DNA of 64,000 nucleotides from Phytohabitans sp037414955 (GCA_037414955.1 JBBEWH010000123.1:5075-69074), one strand, 5' to 3'; shown: positions 9,241-19,201, counted from the first letter of the stretch. A program made the numbers and translations. The notes: generated from the letters alone by a model not told the origin.

Positions 9241-9512
9241 GCCGCCCTGGTGGAAGCGGCTACACACGCCGCGGTCCTGGATACGGCCGGCGCCGCGTTC
9301 GAGCCGGGCCGGGCAGGACCGCGTGAGCCCGGCGAAAGAAAGACGGAATGCGCGCCCAGCGTTAGCCGCCGGCTACCGCAGCCGGTGTCGCTGGACCGCA
9401 TGCGCCAACCGCCGTCCAGCCACCCAATCCTGGTGTTCGGGTACGCCGACTCCGTTGGCGAGCATAGGCTGACGCATGCGCGGCAGCGCTGGCGCGCGCT
9501 GAGGAGGCCGGC

Positions 9513-10220
9513 ATGAGCTCGTCGCCCGATTCCGCCGCGGTAACCGAGTACCCGATCACCGTGCGGGCCTGGCTGGATCAGCCGCTGCGCCGGTGGCTGT
9601 GGTTGGTCAAATGGCTGCTGCTGATCCCGCACTACATCGTGCTCCTCGTGCTGTGGCTGGTGTTCGCCGTTCTCACGATCGTGGCGTTCTTCGCGATCCT
9701 GTTCACCGCCCGCTACCCGCGTGCGCTGTTCGAGTTCAACGTTGGCGTGCTGCGGTGGAGTTGGCGGGTGTCCTACTACGGCTACGAGGCGCTGGGCACC
9801 GACCGGTATCCGCCGTTCACCCTCGCCGACGTGCCGGACTACCCGGCCCGACTCCGGGTCACCTACCCGGAAGACCTGAACCGGTGGCTGCCGCTGGTCA
9901 AGTGGCTGCTGGCGATTCCCCACATCCTCATCATCGGCGCCTTGACCAGCGGTGCCTGGTGGGCGTACCGGGACGACGGTGGCGGTGCACGCGGGTCGAT
10001 GAGCCTGTTGTCCGTCTTCGTGCTGATCGTCGCCGTCGCGCTGCTGTTCACCGGCCGCTATCCAATGGGTCTGTTCGACTTGCTGGTCGGGTTCGCGCGG
10101 TGGATTTACCGGGTGGTCGCCTACGTGACGCTGATGACCGACCGGTACCCGCCGTTCCGCCTCGACCTCGGCGGCGAGGAGCCGGCGTCCGGACGCGCAG
10201 CCACCGACTCCGGCAGTTGA
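9513..10220 (+). CDS. DUF4389 membrane protein
   Basis: A 235-residue protein with two copies of the DUF4389 unit. Each has an Arg-Trp-Leu entry, a hydrophobic hairpin (LLLIPHYIVLLVLWLV; LLAIPHILIIG), a second membrane pass and the motif GRYP or ARYP followed by RW and TDRYPPF. Four membrane segments are predicted. The family is widespread in actinobacteria and its function is unknown. The start at 9513 is the first ATG after a GAGGAGG-like run. Its neighbours are degraded genes, so no operon partner is visible. Confidence 0.8.
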   Translation: MSSSPDSAAVTEYPITVRAWLDQPLRRWLWLVKWLLLIPHYIVLLVLWLVFAVLTIVAFFAILFTARYPRALFEFNVGVLRWSWRVSYYGYEALGTDRYPPFTLADVPDYPARLRVTYPEDLNRWLPLVKWLLAIPHILIIGALTSGAWWAYRDDGGGARGSMSLLSVFVLIVAVALLFTGRYPMGLFDLLVGFARWIYRVVAYVTLMTDRYPPFRLDLGGEEPASGRAATDSGS

Positions 10221-10484
10221 AGGCCCCCGGCCGCGACGTCCGGCTCGCTATGTGCCGACCACCGCAACGACAGGCGCCCATAGAACGCGGCGGGGGAGCG
10301 CCGGAGTGTTCCTCGTCCGGGTGCCGGCGGGCAAGGTCCCGGTAGAGTGGTGCGCCCGGCCGACCAACTGCCCTAGGGTCTGCCTTTCCCTGCCGGCCAC
10401 ACGCTGCCGGTCGTCACGCGATGTCGCCGTGCGACCTCCTTGTGGCTGCTCGGGGAGCGGGCGATCTCGGCTGGTACGCCGTAA

Positions 10485-11485
10485 TCACCGGTCATGATCA
10501 TGTTCGTTGGTCCTCATCCGCGATCTCGATGGCGTCCCGGGGCTCATGTCGCGGCGACGCGGCAGGTCGTCGGTGTCCGGGCCGATGCCGACGCGCACCA
10601 CGAGGTGCGGCTCGCCCACTCCGGCGAGCAGGCCCCGCATGAGCTGGCGCGGCCAGGCCGCCTCGATGACGTCGGACAGCGCCGCCGCCGACAGCCCGGC
10701 CAGCACGGCGGTGAGCAGCAGCGCCGACAGCGCCTCACCGGCGGGCAGCCAGGCGGCCGGGGTGTCGCCGCGTCCGAAGAGGACGATGTAGGGGGCGCCG
10801 TGGTCGCTGCCGGGGCCGGTGTTCAGGCCGGTGTCCGTACCGCCGGTGTAGTCACGGACCTGCACCCGGCGCGGCGCCGGCCGAACCGCTGTGCCCGGCG
10901 GCACCCCGTCTCCGCTCCACGGTGGACGGTGTGTCCACCGGTGCAGCTCCTCCCGGTACGCGGGATCGGCGAGTTCCTCGTCCGCCGCCCGCATCGTGGC
11001 GACCGCGAGCATCGGCATCTGGTTCGGGTGGACCACGTCCAGGAAAGCGCCCTCGGCCTCGACCGCCTCGCGCAGGTGACGCAGTGCCTCCTGCGGCACC
11101 GGGGTCTCGCCGAACGCGCGCCGGTCGGTTCGCCGGAACGGCACGGCGCCGCTGAGCGCGATCTCCCGTGGGCTCGGCGTGGCGGCCGGTGACCTGGATG
11201 CGAGCCAGCAGGTCCGGGCGGTCAGGGTCTGGGAACCGGGTGACCTCGATCTGGTGACCGGCCGCGGCCAGGGCGAGCCGGGCGTGGTGCAGCGCCGCGC
11301 CACAGCTGATCGTGAGCAGCCGTCCGTCCAGGTCGGTGACGCACAGTCTGGCGGTCCCGGTCCGCGTACAGCTGCAGTGTGCCGCGCGCGATGCGCCAGA
11401 GCCACGGCTGCGGATTGGAAACCGACGGGGCGCGCAGCGCCCACTGCGCGGCATCGGAGAGCGGTTCGAGGAAAGAACGGGTCAT
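10485..11485 (-). pseudogene. Acg-family nitroreductase-like protein, frameshifted
   Basis: The N-terminus (MTRSFLEPLSDAAQWALRAP with NPQPW, start 11485), the middle (LCVTDLDGRLLTISCGAALH, near 11330) and the C-terminal two thirds (PFRRTDRRAFGE to LMRGLLAGVGEPHLVVRVG) lie in three frames, with breaks near 11390 and 11200. The pieces in order match the Acg family of FMN-binding nitroreductase-like proteins, known as dormancy-regulated genes in mycobacteria, of about 330 residues. No single frame covers it, so it is inactive unless the breaks are sequencing errors. The stop is at 10485. Confidence 0.7.
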
Positions 11486-12828
11486 GCCCCCCACCGTGCG
11501 CCGCGGCACGGGCCGGTGGGCAGGTCGGAGGTCCTCACTTGTCCAGTCGTTCGGGACGTCTCCGAGATCCTCGAACAGCTCGGCGCCGACGGAGAAGCCG
11601 ACAACCGTGGACGATGACATCGCAGGCCCAGGCGGGCGGTGCGACGTGAGGGCTTCGCGTACCGCTCCGGCGCGTGAAGCCAAGCGACCTTCTCGTACAG
11701 GTCGTCGACTGAGAGGCTGCGAAGCAGCGCGTTACGGGCCGTCGCGGCGGCGCCGGCCGGGTGGTAGAGCCGGGTGCCCATCTGCCGGGCCACGAGCTGG
11801 GTGCGCGCGGTCCGGTCCCGGCGGGCGGCGACGAACTCCCCGAACCGCGCCGGCAGGTCCGCAGCTGAGCTGTTAATCAGGTCGCCGAGGAGCACGGCGT
11901 CCTCGAGAGCCATCGCGGCGCCTTGCGCGGCGTAGTGCACCATCGGATGCGCCGCATCCCCGATCAGCACCACGCGACCGTCGGTCCACTGTGGTGCGGG
12001 TGCACGGTCGCATACCCTCCACGCCCGCCACTGGTTGCCGAGGCACAGCGGCCGCCGCGCCGTGGCAGCGAGGCCGGGAAACCGCAGGCGTACCTGCGCT
12101 GCCGCTAACGGTGTGCCGGAGGCTGCCCGGCCGGCGCCCTCGACGCGGGTGGCGGCTAGGTTGAGATATCGGCTGCCGGCGATCGGGTAGTGCACGACGT
12201 GCCAGCCTGGCCCAGCCCACAGCGTCACCGCAGACCAGCGCAGTTCGGCCGGTACCTCGGCCATCGGGACGAGACAGCGGTAGATGGTGTGCCCGATCTG
12301 TCGCGGCGGCCCGTCGCTGAGCATCTGTGACCGGATCGCGGACCGGATGCCGTCCGCACCGATCAACGCGTCACCCTCTACTGTGCCCCCGCTGGCGAGG
12401 ACCGCGGCGATACCGGCGGCGCTGGCCTCGTACCGGACAACCGCGTCGCCGGCGCGCAGCTCAACCGATCCGGCCGCCCGGCAGGCATCGAGCAACGGTC
12501 GGTACAGGTCGTTGCGGTGGACCACGGCGTACGGGTTGCCGAACCGCCGCCGGTAGGCTTCCCGCAGCGGCATGCCCGCCACCCGGTCCCCGGTGATCCC
12601 GTCCATGAAGCGTAGTTCGTCGACGTGGACGGCGCGGTGGCGAACCCGCGCGCCGACGCCGAGCCGGTCCAAGGCGTCGAAGGCGTTGGCGGCCAATTGG
12701 ATGCCGGCGCCAATCTCCGTGAACTCCGGCCCGCGCTCGAGCACCACGATCCGATGGCCGTGGGTAGTTAGGGCGAGGGCTGCCGCCAGACCTGCCACCC
12801 CGCCGCCAGCGACGACGAAACGCGTCAC
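11482..12828 (-). CDS. FAD-dependent aromatic monooxygenase
   Basis: A flavoprotein of the PHBH fold: N-terminal Rossmann motif GGGVAGLAAALAL, then the GD motif LIGDAAHPMVHYAAQGAAMA near residue 290. This fits single-component hydroxylases such as salicylate or 3-hydroxybenzoate hydroxylase, which use NAD(P)H and oxygen. The start is GTG 12828, overlapping the stop of an isochorismatase fragment (GTGA), so the two were once an operon. The recognisable family sequence ends around residue 385 (LYEKVAWLHAP). The last 60 or so residues are Arg/Ser-rich and overlap the next gene, so the C-terminus has probably been changed by a frameshift. Whether it is active is uncertain. Confidence 0.7.
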   Translation of the reverse strand: MTRFVVAGGGVAGLAAALALTTHGHRIVVLERGPEFTEIGAGIQLAANAFDALDRLGVGARVRHRAVHVDELRFMDGITGDRVAGMPLREAYRRRFGNPYAVVHRNDLYRPLLDACRAAGSVELRAGDAVVRYEASAAGIAAVLASGGTVEGDALIGADGIRSAIRSQMLSDGPPRQIGHTIYRCLVPMAEVPAELRWSAVTLWAGPGWHVVHYPIAGSRYLNLAATRVEGAGRAASGTPLAAAQVRLRFPGLAATARRPLCLGNQWRAWRVCDRAPAPQWTDGRVVLIGDAAHPMVHYAAQGAAMALEDAVLLGDLINSSAADLPARFGEFVAARRDRTARTQLVARQMGTRLYHPAGAAATARNALLRSLSVDDLYEKVAWLHAPERYAKPSRRTARLGLRCHRPRLSASPSAPSCSRISETSRTTGQVRTSDLPTGPCRGARWGA

Positions 12829-13010
12829 GCCCCTACCCCCGATCGGCGCGGTGCCGCGGCTGATGTGCCGAGCAGGTCATGCAGCGCCGCGGCGGTCGAT
12901 GTGACAACGGCACAGCGGGTCGCCGCGTACCGCAGGGCGATGCGGTGCTGTCCGGCGCTCAAGTCGGCCACCGCGTCCGCCACCACGAAGGGCTGTACGT
13001 CCCTCATAAA
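12825..13010 (-). pseudogene. isochorismatase-family hydrolase, C-terminal fragment
   Basis: The frame ending at 12825 reads ACDAFMRDVQPFVVADAVAD and then LRYAATRCAVVTST, the typical last 50-60 residues of cysteine hydrolases of the isochorismatase family. The catalytic Asp, Lys and Cys regions upstream are missing. The sequence above 13010 is unrelated, apart from a plus-strand stretch at 13030-13172 (LWSQLYTAWTYLAETG) that I cannot assign. It ends in a GTGA overlap with the monooxygenase gene. Confidence 0.6.
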
Positions 13011-13325
13011 GGCGTCGCAGGCCGTGGCCAGGGTGTGCTGTGGTCCCAGCTGTACACGGCCTGGACCTACCTCGCCGAGACCGGCACGTCCCGGCACCAG
13101 GTGCTACGCCTCGTGGTCCGCACGCTCATGGGCGCCGTCCAGGGCCCCGCCGACACCGCGGTGACGCAGTGATCCGCACAACAGCGACGAATCTGTGCAA
13201 CGCGCTGTCGTGCCGATGGGAGTGCGAATGTCGTTTCAGTCCTCGCCGGTGATACCTACCAAAGTTGGTGCGCACCCTCACCGATGCACGATGCGGCCGG
13301 CGGGCCCGACGGCGACGCTGAACCG

Positions 13326-14912
13326 ATGCGATCGAGATTTATACGTGTACTCGTGGCAGCAGCGTTCGCGACCGGCACGATGGCGACGCCCGCGTCCGCC
13401 AGCTCCGTCACCGTCGTCGCGACCGACCACGGCCTGATGCGGGGTGTCACGGCGGATGGGGTCCGCACGTTCCAGGGCATCCCGTTCGCGGCACCGCCGG
13501 TGGGCGACCTGCGCTGGAAGGCGCCGCGTCCGGCACGGCCGTGGCGCGGCGTCCGCGACGCGTCGAAGCCGGCCAGCCCGTGCCCGCAGACCCCGAACGG
13601 TGAGGTCACGGACGGCAGCGTTAACGAGGACTGCCTGTATCTCAACGTGACTACGCCCGCCGGCACGTCCAACCAGCCATTGCCGGTCATCGTCTGGCTG
13701 CACGGCGGCGGCTTCACCAGCGGCGCGGGCTCCTCCTACGACGCGAAACGGCTCGCGACCAAGGGCCGCGTGGCCGTCGTCACCGTCAACTACCGGCTCG
13801 GCGTGTTCGGCAACCTCGCGTACCCCGGCCTACCCGACGGCGGCACGTTCGGCCTGCTGGACCAGCTCACCGCGCTGCGGTGGGTTCGGGCCAACGCGGC
13901 GGCGTTCGGCGCGGATCCGCGCAACGTCACGGCCGCCGGCGAGTCCGCGGGCGCGATGAGCATCTGCGCGCTGCTCACCTCGCCGAAGGCGAAAGGCGGA
14001 TTCGACAAGGCCGTCATGGAAAGCGGCTCATGCCTGCTGAACTGGACGAAGAACACGTGGTACGTGGGCATGGACGGCTTCACGCCGTACCTCTCGACTG
14101 AGGACGCCAACGTCTTCGCCACCGAGGCCGCCAACCAGCTGGACTGCACCGACCCGGCCGACGCGGTCGACTGCCTGCGCGGCAAGAACGTCGAGCAGCT
14201 GCTGCACTCGCCGTTGCCATTCAACGCTCCCACCTATGGCAACCATCTGCTGCCGGTCAATCCAGCCGACGCGGTACGGGCCGGGAACGTCCACCGGCTG
14301 CCTTTGCTGTCCGGCGGGACCCGGGACGAGGCCAACGGCGCCGCGGCGGCCCTCGAAGCCGCCGGCCACCTCACCGAGCCGGCGTACCAGGCGTTGCTGG
14401 CCGACTCGTTCGGCGCTGACGCCGCGAAGATCGCGGCGCGCTATCCCACCGGCGACTACCAGTCACCCGCCGCTGCCTGGGGCGCCGTGGCCACCGATCG
14501 GGCGTGGGCGTGCCCGACCCTGCAAGGCAACAAGCTTCTGGCGAACCGGGCCCCGACGTACGCGTTCGAGTTCGCCGACCGCACCGCACCGGCGCTGCTC
14601 CCGGCTCCGCCCGGGTTCCCGCTCGGCGCGGCGCACGCGCACGAACTGGCCTACCTGTTCGACCTCGGCGGCTACCACCTGCTGACGACCCCGGCGCAGG
14701 AACAACTGGCGAACCAGATGATCGGCTACTGGTCCAACTTCGCCCGCTCGGGCAACCCGAACGGGGCCACACTGCCTCGGTGGCAGCCCGTTCGGGCCGG
14801 CGATCCCCGGCCGTACGCGCAGTCGCTGGAATCCGGCACCGGCTTCCCGGGCCGGGTCGACCTGTCCACCCGCCACCACTGCGACCTGTGGCGAACCATC
14901 CCGACCCGGTAA
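13326..14912 (+). CDS. secreted type-B carboxylesterase
   Basis: A 528-residue member of the carboxylesterase/para-nitrobenzyl esterase family. The signal peptide runs MRSRFIRVLVAAAFATG to about residue 24 (PASAS). Family motifs are present: FQGIPFAAPPVG, EDCLYLNV, an oxyanion hole in WLHGGGF, the nucleophile elbow GESAGA (Ser near residue 207), and a late His in LGAAHAHELAYLF that completes the triad. The length is normal. It should hydrolyse carboxylic esters outside the cell. The upstream frame to 13284 is rejected because the signal peptide starts at 13326. It is single; neighbours on both sides are remnants. Confidence 0.85.
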   Translation: MRSRFIRVLVAAAFATGTMATPASASSVTVVATDHGLMRGVTADGVRTFQGIPFAAPPVGDLRWKAPRPARPWRGVRDASKPASPCPQTPNGEVTDGSVNEDCLYLNVTTPAGTSNQPLPVIVWLHGGGFTSGAGSSYDAKRLATKGRVAVVTVNYRLGVFGNLAYPGLPDGGTFGLLDQLTALRWVRANAAAFGADPRNVTAAGESAGAMSICALLTSPKAKGGFDKAVMESGSCLLNWTKNTWYVGMDGFTPYLSTEDANVFATEAANQLDCTDPADAVDCLRGKNVEQLLHSPLPFNAPTYGNHLLPVNPADAVRAGNVHRLPLLSGGTRDEANGAAAALEAAGHLTEPAYQALLADSFGADAAKIAARYPTGDYQSPAAAWGAVATDRAWACPTLQGNKLLANRAPTYAFEFADRTAPALLPAPPGFPLGAAHAHELAYLFDLGGYHLLTTPAQEQLANQMIGYWSNFARSGNPNGATLPRWQPVRAGDPRPYAQSLESGTGFPGRVDLSTRHHCDLWRTIPTR

Positions 14913-15015
14913 ATCGTCTCGGCGCTCCCAGAACAGTCCCTCAGTAGCCCGGTCTCGACGCCAAACCGCCATCCGCTAGAGGGTCCGGCCGGGCGACTTG
15001 AAGTGTGTGAGCAGC

Positions 15016-15570
15016 TCACGCAGCCCCGTCCGCGTCGACCTCGGTGGTCACGCCGGGATGGGCCAGGATCCCCTTCGGCTCGGAGGCGAACAGCACCCCG
15101 TGCGCGGTCGGCCGGTAGTACAGCGGCTTGACGCCGATCCGGTCGCGGCCCAGGACCAGCCGCTCGCGCGTGCAGTCCCACAGGCCGAAGGCGAAGATGC
15201 CGCGTAGCCGCTCGACGAACGAGTCGCCCCATTGCAGATAGGCGCGCAGGACCACCTCGGTGTCGCTGTCGGTGCGGAACGTGTGGCCGTACCCGCGCAG
15301 CTCGGTGCGCAGCTCGCGGAAGTTGTAGACCTCGCCGCTGTAGGTGAGCACGGCGGCCACGGTGCCGTCGCGCTGCACGGTCATCGGCTGGACGCCGCCG
15401 CGGATGTCGATGACGGCCAGCCGCCGGTGCCCGAGCGCGATCCGCTCATCGAGCCAGACGCCCTCGTCATTGGGCCGGCGCAGCGCCATCGTGGCGGTCA
15501 TCGCGCGGATGATCGCGTACTCCGCGGCGAGATTCCGGTCGAAGTCCGCCCAACCGACAATTCCGCACAT
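15016..15570 (-). pseudogene. asparagine synthase (glutamine-hydrolysing), truncated
   Basis: From ATG 15570 the frame reads MCGIVGWADF, RRPNDEG, ALGHRRLAVID, YSGEVYNFRELR, DTEVVLRAYLQWG and GVKPLYY. This is a complete N-terminal Ntn amidotransferase domain with the nucleophilic Cys at position 2. It stops about 185 residues in, before the synthetase domain that makes up the other 400 residues of AsnB. It is therefore a 3'-truncated gene. The free glutaminase domain could in theory still be made, but there is no sign of a partner. Confidence 0.75.
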
Positions 15571-15655
15571 GGCACCCCCTCGCGCACCGGACGGGACATC
15601 CATGCCCGTCTCAACCTAGAGTCCAGACAACCACACCGCGAAGTGAGAGGCACCA

Positions 15656-15745
15656 ATGATCAAGATGGTCGACGTGTCCCAGACCTTCCGCTCCCGCAAG
15701 CATGTCGTCGAGGCACTGCGTGAGGTCAACCTGGATGTACAGACG
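15656..15745 (+). pseudogene. ABC transporter ATPase, N-terminal fragment
   Basis: MIKMVDVSQTFRSRKHVVEA followed by LREVNLDV is the first strand pair of a MetN-like ABC ATPase (family resemblance). After about 28 codons the similarity ends, before any Walker A motif. A short dead fragment. Confidence 0.5.
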
Positions 15746-16434
15746 CCCTCCCGGTACGCCCTTTCGCCGCAAATAGAACGTCGAGGGTTCCGCATATCGA
15801 ACATGCAGGCTGTCGCAAATCGAAAGCCGATAGTCGTGCACCCCTTCTTGATGGTGGCGTCAAGACTGGGGCCGGCGGGGAGGGCCATGCGTACCTCAAC
15901 GCTGTCGGCCTTCACCTTCTGTGCCGTAGCAATGCCACACCGTGATCGCCCTGACGCAAACAGACATCAATAGAAATCAACCCTTTTCCAGGATGAAGAC
16001 CCTCCAACCCGAGGCCTTTTGGCTGCCCACGGGGCAACTTGTGGATCATGCATCCGAGGACTAGTTGAACTTTGCGCGATGTGAAGATCGTGAAACGATC
16101 TGTCCACTCCTTCGCTATTTACTCGGCTCATCCCCGGTAGTACGTTCCGATCGGGTGGATCATGACAATCCGTCGATATGACGAGGGCGTTGGGGGAGGG
16201 TGTCAATGCCGAGAGGTGACACAGAGGCGTACAGGGCCTGACGCAACCGGTTCCTGACTAGACAGCCGGAATGTGCAGTAAGCATTCCGGGCGGTACGTC
16301 CTGCGCGACGGGGAAGCGCTTAAATCCGCGTTTGGGCGGCCGGTCCTCCAATGACAGCGGCTTGCCATTTCAAGGTTGGGTTCCACCGCGAATTCGGGGG
16401 TAAGCGCATCCGTTCCGTACGTAGGGAGGCACAG
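15746..16434. other. non-coding stretch upstream of levansucrase
   Basis: No supported gene; GC content is visibly lower than in the surroundings. It holds an inverted repeat CGGAATG...CATTCCG at 16267-16289 and an 8-bp palindrome AAGCGCTT at 16314-16321. The latter resembles the centre of many LacI-family operators and sits about 115 bp before the GTG start of the levansucrase gene. These are candidate control sites for that gene. Confidence 0.4.
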
Positions 16435-17835
16435 GTGCAGATCAACGTCAGTAACTGGAGGAGACCCCTGGGCGCGTTCATCGCGACCCTGCTCGTCGGT
16501 GCGGCGGCCGCCGTACCGACAGGGGCCTCGGCCGCCCCCTCCGAGGCGGTCATGGCTAAGACCCCCGCAGGGGCCAGCTACGCCCCTCGGGACAACGTCA
16601 CCGCGACCTGGAAGCGCGCCGACGCGTTGAAGGTCCGATCGAACGCCACCAACACGAGCCCGCTCATTCCAGCGGACTTCCCGGTCATGACCAACGAGGT
16701 GTGGATCTGGGATACCTGGCCGTTGACGAACCTGTCGACCAACGTGGTGACCTACAAGGGCTGGCACGTGATCTTCTCGCTGACCGCCCCCCGGAACATC
16801 TTCTTCGGTGACCGGCACTGGCAGGCGCGTATCGGCTTCTTCTACTCACGCGACGGGCAGAGTTGGAAATACGGCGGCCATCTGTTCCCGGCGGACACCT
16901 CATTCGGTTCACGGGAGTGGGCCGGCTCGACGATTCTGCGTGACGGCAACGAGGTACAGACCTTCTACACCGCCTCCGGCCGCGACAACGGCGGCATCGA
17001 CCCCAACGACGCCCTGCAACGCCTCGCCACGGCCACGGGGCAGATCCACGCCAACGACAGCGCTGTGTGGTTCACCGGCTTCCGCAACCACAAGATCATC
17101 GCCGAGGCGGACGGGCGCTTCTACCAGACGCTCGAACAGTCTCAGGCGGGCCCGATCATCTACGCCTTCCGTGACCCGTTCGCCTTCCGCAACCCCGACG
17201 ACGACCGCACGTACATCCTTTTCGAGGGCAACACCGGCGGTGTGGCGGGCGATTACCAGTGCCGGGAGCGGGACCTCGGGAAGCTGCCACCGGGGCACAC
17301 TGTACCGGCGGAGTCGCGTTTCTACACCGGCAACATCGGACTCATGGAGGCGACCCGCAGCGACCTGCGCAGCTGGCGCCTGCTCCCGCCGATCCTGTCG
17401 GCGAACTGCGTCAACCAGCAGACCGAACGGCCGCACCTGGTCTTCCGCAACGGCAAAGTGTATCTGTTCACGATCAGCCACACGTTCACCTTCGCTCCCG
17501 GCCTCACCGGCCCCGATGGCGTGTATGGGTTCGTCGGCGATTCGCTGCGCAGCAACTACCAACCGCTCAACGCCAGCGCTCTGGTGCTGGGCAACCCACC
17601 GGAGCAGCGCCTGCAGCAGTACTCGCACTACGTGATGCCGAACCTGTTGGTGGAGAGCTTCATCGATACGATTTTCACCCAGCCCGGCGAGCAGGCTCCC
17701 GTCTACGGTGGAACGCTCGCGCCGACACTACGGCTGGACATCCGTGGAAATCGCAGCTACGTCGTCGAGCAACTCGGCTACGGCTACATTCCGGCCACTC
17801 AGCAGACGCGACGAGAGCAGGTAGGGCTCCCTTGA
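16435..17835 (+). CDS. GH68 levansucrase/fructosyltransferase, secreted
   Basis: A 466-residue protein with a signal peptide (RRPLGAFIATLLVGAAAAVP, cut near residue 36). GH68 five-bladed propeller motifs are complete: nucleophile in IWDTWP (Asp93), transition-state stabiliser in RDPF (Asp247), acid/base in TERPHLVF (Glu331). The enzyme transfers fructose from sucrose to water or a growing fructan. Product type, levan or inulin, cannot be read from the sequence. The start is taken as GTG 16435 because GTAGGGAGG lies just upstream; an in-frame ATG at 16351 would put 28 extra residues before the signal. It converges with the LacI gene across a shared terminator. Confidence 0.88.
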   Translation: MQINVSNWRRPLGAFIATLLVGAAAAVPTGASAAPSEAVMAKTPAGASYAPRDNVTATWKRADALKVRSNATNTSPLIPADFPVMTNEVWIWDTWPLTNLSTNVVTYKGWHVIFSLTAPRNIFFGDRHWQARIGFFYSRDGQSWKYGGHLFPADTSFGSREWAGSTILRDGNEVQTFYTASGRDNGGIDPNDALQRLATATGQIHANDSAVWFTGFRNHKIIAEADGRFYQTLEQSQAGPIIYAFRDPFAFRNPDDDRTYILFEGNTGGVAGDYQCRERDLGKLPPGHTVPAESRFYTGNIGLMEATRSDLRSWRLLPPILSANCVNQQTERPHLVFRNGKVYLFTISHTFTFAPGLTGPDGVYGFVGDSLRSNYQPLNASALVLGNPPEQRLQQYSHYVMPNLLVESFIDTIFTQPGEQAPVYGGTLAPTLRLDIRGNRSYVVEQLGYGYIPATQQTRREQVGLP

Positions 17836-17853
17836 TGAGGCGGTAGGCACCAG

Positions 17854-17888
17854 GCGGGTAGGGGCCGACGGCAGCGGCCCCTACCCGC
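17854..17888. terminator. bidirectional terminator, levansucrase/LacI
   Basis: Perfect 14-bp arms (GCGGGTAGGGGCCG and complement) with a 7-nt loop, 18 bp after the levansucrase stop and 15 bp before the LacI stop on the other strand. It serves a convergent pair. Confidence 0.75.
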
Positions 17889-17903
17889 GCCCATAGTCCT
17901 GTC

Positions 17904-18941
17904 TCATGAGGACGGCGGCCGCAGCTCGCCCGATCCGCGACGGACGAGCTCGGCCGGGACGACCGCGTGTACGGCCGGCGACCGATCCCCCTCGACGCGA
18001 GAGAGCACCAAATTCGCAGCGGTGCGACCGATCAGGGGTACGTCCTGGCGCACGACGGTGACCGCTGGGTCCAGCATGTCGGCCAACGGGAAGTCGTCGA
18101 AGCCGATCAGCGCGATGCGGTGTTGCCAGCCTCGAGCGAGCAGCACGCGCATGGCCCCCACCGTAATGAGGTTCTGCGCCGTGAATAGCGCCGTGGGCGG
18201 GCTGGTGAGGTCGAGCAGGCCAGCGACGGCGCGCTCTGCCGCGTCGACGCCCTTGAGATCCGTGCGTACCGATTCGTCGCGCAGCCTCAATCCGGCCTGG
18301 GCCAGCCCTTCGAGGTATCCGATGCGGCGCTCCTGGCTGGTCCAGACGGTTTCCCGGCCGCCGAGAAAGGCGATCTGCTGATGCCCGTACGCGGCGAGCT
18401 GCAGGACCGCTGTCCGGGAGCTTTCTCGATTCGTGGTGGTGACACTGTCGGTGTCGCTGAAGGTCGGCGGGCGGTCCACCAACACCATCGGGGTACCGCG
18501 CGAACGTTCGCGCTGCAGGTCGTCCTGCTGACCGCTGGCGGCCATGACGACCATGCCATCTACCCGTCGCCCGGCCAGGGACTCGAGTTGTTCGCGTTGC
18601 AGGTCGATGTCGTCTTCCGCGCTGCTGGCAAGCACGAGTACCCGATCGTGTCGGGCCCGCTCTTCGACGGCGCGCAGCAGCGCGGCGTCGAAGGGATTGG
18701 ACAGGTCCTCGAATAGGACGCCCAGGGTCGCGCTCCGCCGGTCGGACCGGCGAAGGCTGCTCGCGCTCAGGTTCGGCCGGTACCCCAGACTATGGGCCGC
18801 CGCGCGCACGCGTTCGACCACATCGGCGCCGGCGCCGCCCTGATCGTTGATGACCCGGGAGACCGTCTTGATGCTGACCCCGGCCAGGGCGGCGACGTCG
18901 CGCATGGTGGGCTCGATGCGCCGCGCGGGAACCTGCGTCAT
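17904..18941 (-). CDS. LacI-family transcriptional regulator
   Basis: A 345-residue repressor. The N-terminal LacI helix-turn-helix is MRDVAALAGVSIKTVSRVIN with hinge LGYRPNLSASSLR. The effector domain is a periplasmic-binding-protein fold (LGVLFEDLSNPFD, MVVMAASGQQDD, IGFDDFPLADM). Length is normal. It lies between the levansucrase and GH32 genes and is divergent from GH32, so it most likely controls fructan use and responds to a fructose-containing sugar (inference from context). Two palindromes with a CAACGTTG core in front of GH32 are its probable operators. ATG 18941 is followed 12 codons later by an internal Met that could also start the domain. Confidence 0.85.
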   Translation of the reverse strand: MTQVPARRIEPTMRDVAALAGVSIKTVSRVINDQGGAGADVVERVRAAAHSLGYRPNLSASSLRRSDRRSATLGVLFEDLSNPFDAALLRAVEERARHDRVLVLASSAEDDIDLQREQLESLAGRRVDGMVVMAASGQQDDLQRERSRGTPMVLVDRPPTFSDTDSVTTTNRESSRTAVLQLAAYGHQQIAFLGGRETVWTSQERRIGYLEGLAQAGLRLRDESVRTDLKGVDAAERAVAGLLDLTSPPTALFTAQNLITVGAMRVLLARGWQHRIALIGFDDFPLADMLDPAVTVVRQDVPLIGRTAANLVLSRVEGDRSPAVHAVVPAELVRRGSGELRPPSS

Positions 18942-19010
18942 GTGGCCGTCACTCCCGTCAGGTTACGGTTATGTTACAAGGACTTGTCGCGATCGATTTC
19001 ACGGCCGTAA

Positions 19011-19024
19011 CGTCAACGTTGTCG
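19011..19024. promoter_or_regulatory. LacI-type operator candidate 1
   Basis: CGTCAACGTTGTCG: a 14-bp palindrome with one mismatched pair, sharing the core CAACGTTG with the perfect site 120 bp downstream. It is 70 bp upstream of the LacI start codon and 178 bp upstream of GH32. Confidence 0.6.
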
Positions 19025-19130
19025 CAGCGGCGCACCCAGTGTGGCGCCCGGCGATGTCTTCGCGACACCGCTCCCGGATCCGGCTCGCCAACCCACTGGT
19101 TCAGCAGGCGATTCGCCATCCACGGCAGGA

Positions 19131-19146
19131 ACGACAACGTTGTCGT
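19131..19146. promoter_or_regulatory. LacI-type operator candidate 2
   Basis: ACGACAACGTTGTCGT: a perfect 16-bp palindrome with a central CG, 55 bp before the GH32 start codon. LacI-family operators typically have this symmetry and a central CpG. The spacing to candidate 1 is about 120 bp, compatible with looping. Confidence 0.7.
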
Positions 19147-19201
19147 GCGGAGCCGGCACCCGTGCCGACCCGTCACACCCGCCCACGATCAGGAGGTCAG
19201 G

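Noticed and set aside
13030..13172. Plus-strand stretch encoding LWSQLYTAWTYLAETG as a gene
   Set aside because: Too short, no start or ribosome site, overlaps the isochorismatase fragment region; probably a remnant or chance frame.
15611..15841. Minus-strand frame opposite the ABC ATPase fragment
   Set aside because: No ribosome site or similarity, and it covers remnants on the other strand.
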